Assembly: GCF_024195285.1 (NCBI RefSeq)
Contig: NZ_JALHBS010000023.1
Coordinates: forward strand, 1 to 36,953
Length of the DNA stretch: 36,953 nt
Direction of reading: 5' to 3'
Origin: Aurantimonas marianensis
GTDB taxonomy: Bacteria; Pseudomonadota; Alphaproteobacteria; Rhizobiales; Rhizobiaceae
The notes under the pieces: model-generated
What the model was told of the DNA's origin: nothing
What the model saw: the letters and a program-made list of their open reading frames with translations, nothing else
Databases searched by the model: none
Shown: in pieces, positions 36,864-36,953 of the stretch
Position numbering within the stretch: the first letter of the stretch is position 1
How the letters are laid out: each line of letters begins with the position of its first letter
Program-made: the position numbers and the translations under genes

Positions 36864-36953
36864 GGGGGCCCCCCCCCCGCGGCCGGGGGGGGGGGCGGGG
36901 GGGGGGCGGGTGGGGGGGGGGGGGGGGGGGGGGGGCGGGGCGGGGGGGGCGGG
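36864..36953. other. Poly-G/C low-complexity contig end (artefact)
   Basis: About 90 bases made almost only of G with short C runs. They abruptly replace the expected mutL 5' coding sequence, so this is sequencing or assembly noise, not biology. Confidence 0.9.

Overview
The window is GC-rich chromosomal DNA of an alphaproteobacterium, most likely a member of the Hyphomicrobiales (Rhizobiales). This rests on codon use and on gene orders typical of that group: TIGR01459 HAD protein-ribF, tadA/rluB/rsmD/M16-M16, and pmbA-cysQ-DUF4170-acyltransferase-waaA-lpxK/DUF2093/mutL. Two promoters match the alphaproteobacterial general-stress sigma factor EcfG (GGAAC-N16-CGTT). The genus cannot be decided from the sequence. 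The right end runs into about 90 bases of poly-G junk, so it looks like a contig end.

Layout. 1-2941: end of a peptide-type ABC importer operon. A permease C-terminus is fused in frame to the first ATPase, followed by the second ATPase and a GntR/FCD regulator. 3033-4980 (minus): a DoxX membrane protein and fumarase C. 5161-8495 (minus): a three-gene operon for a Tat-exported molybdenum hydroxylase (2Fe-2S subunit, molybdopterin subunit, di-haem cytochrome c). 8774-11318 (minus): CsbD stress protein under an EcfG promoter, then groES-groEL under a sigma70-like promoter with a CIRCE operator. 11476-13319: HAD phosphatase and ribF. 13355-14323: a HigB/RelE-type toxin and Xre antitoxin with a well-formed promoter/operator. 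14155-14508 (minus): a small membrane protein with a TetR-like palindrome upstream. 14810-17914: isoleucyl-tRNA synthetase, broken in two. 18123-25468: lipoprotein, tadA, rluB, rsmD, two M16 peptidases and a patatin phospholipase. 25368-29005: topoisomerase IB under an EcfG promoter, a twice-frameshifted DUF2945 gene, a glyoxalase-fold remnant and a KefB-type antiporter. 29129-36862: pmbA, cysQ, DUF4170, acyltransferase, waaA, lpxK (lipid A/Kdo steps), DUF2093 and mutL.

The most unusual locus is ileS. An extra stretch of about 105 nt, rich in short hairpins, sits in frame between the editing and KMSKS parts of the gene. It brings a TAG stop and then a plausible Shine-Dalgarno plus GTG restart, so the enzyme could be made as two polypeptides, be read through, or be broken. 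Upstream in the same gene, about 375 nt of the editing domain has clearly foreign codon use. Other frame breaks (second M16 peptidase, DUF2945) may be real decay or sequencing errors. The DUF2945 case, with two G-run errors of opposite sign, looks most like sequencing error and calls for caution with every frame break here.
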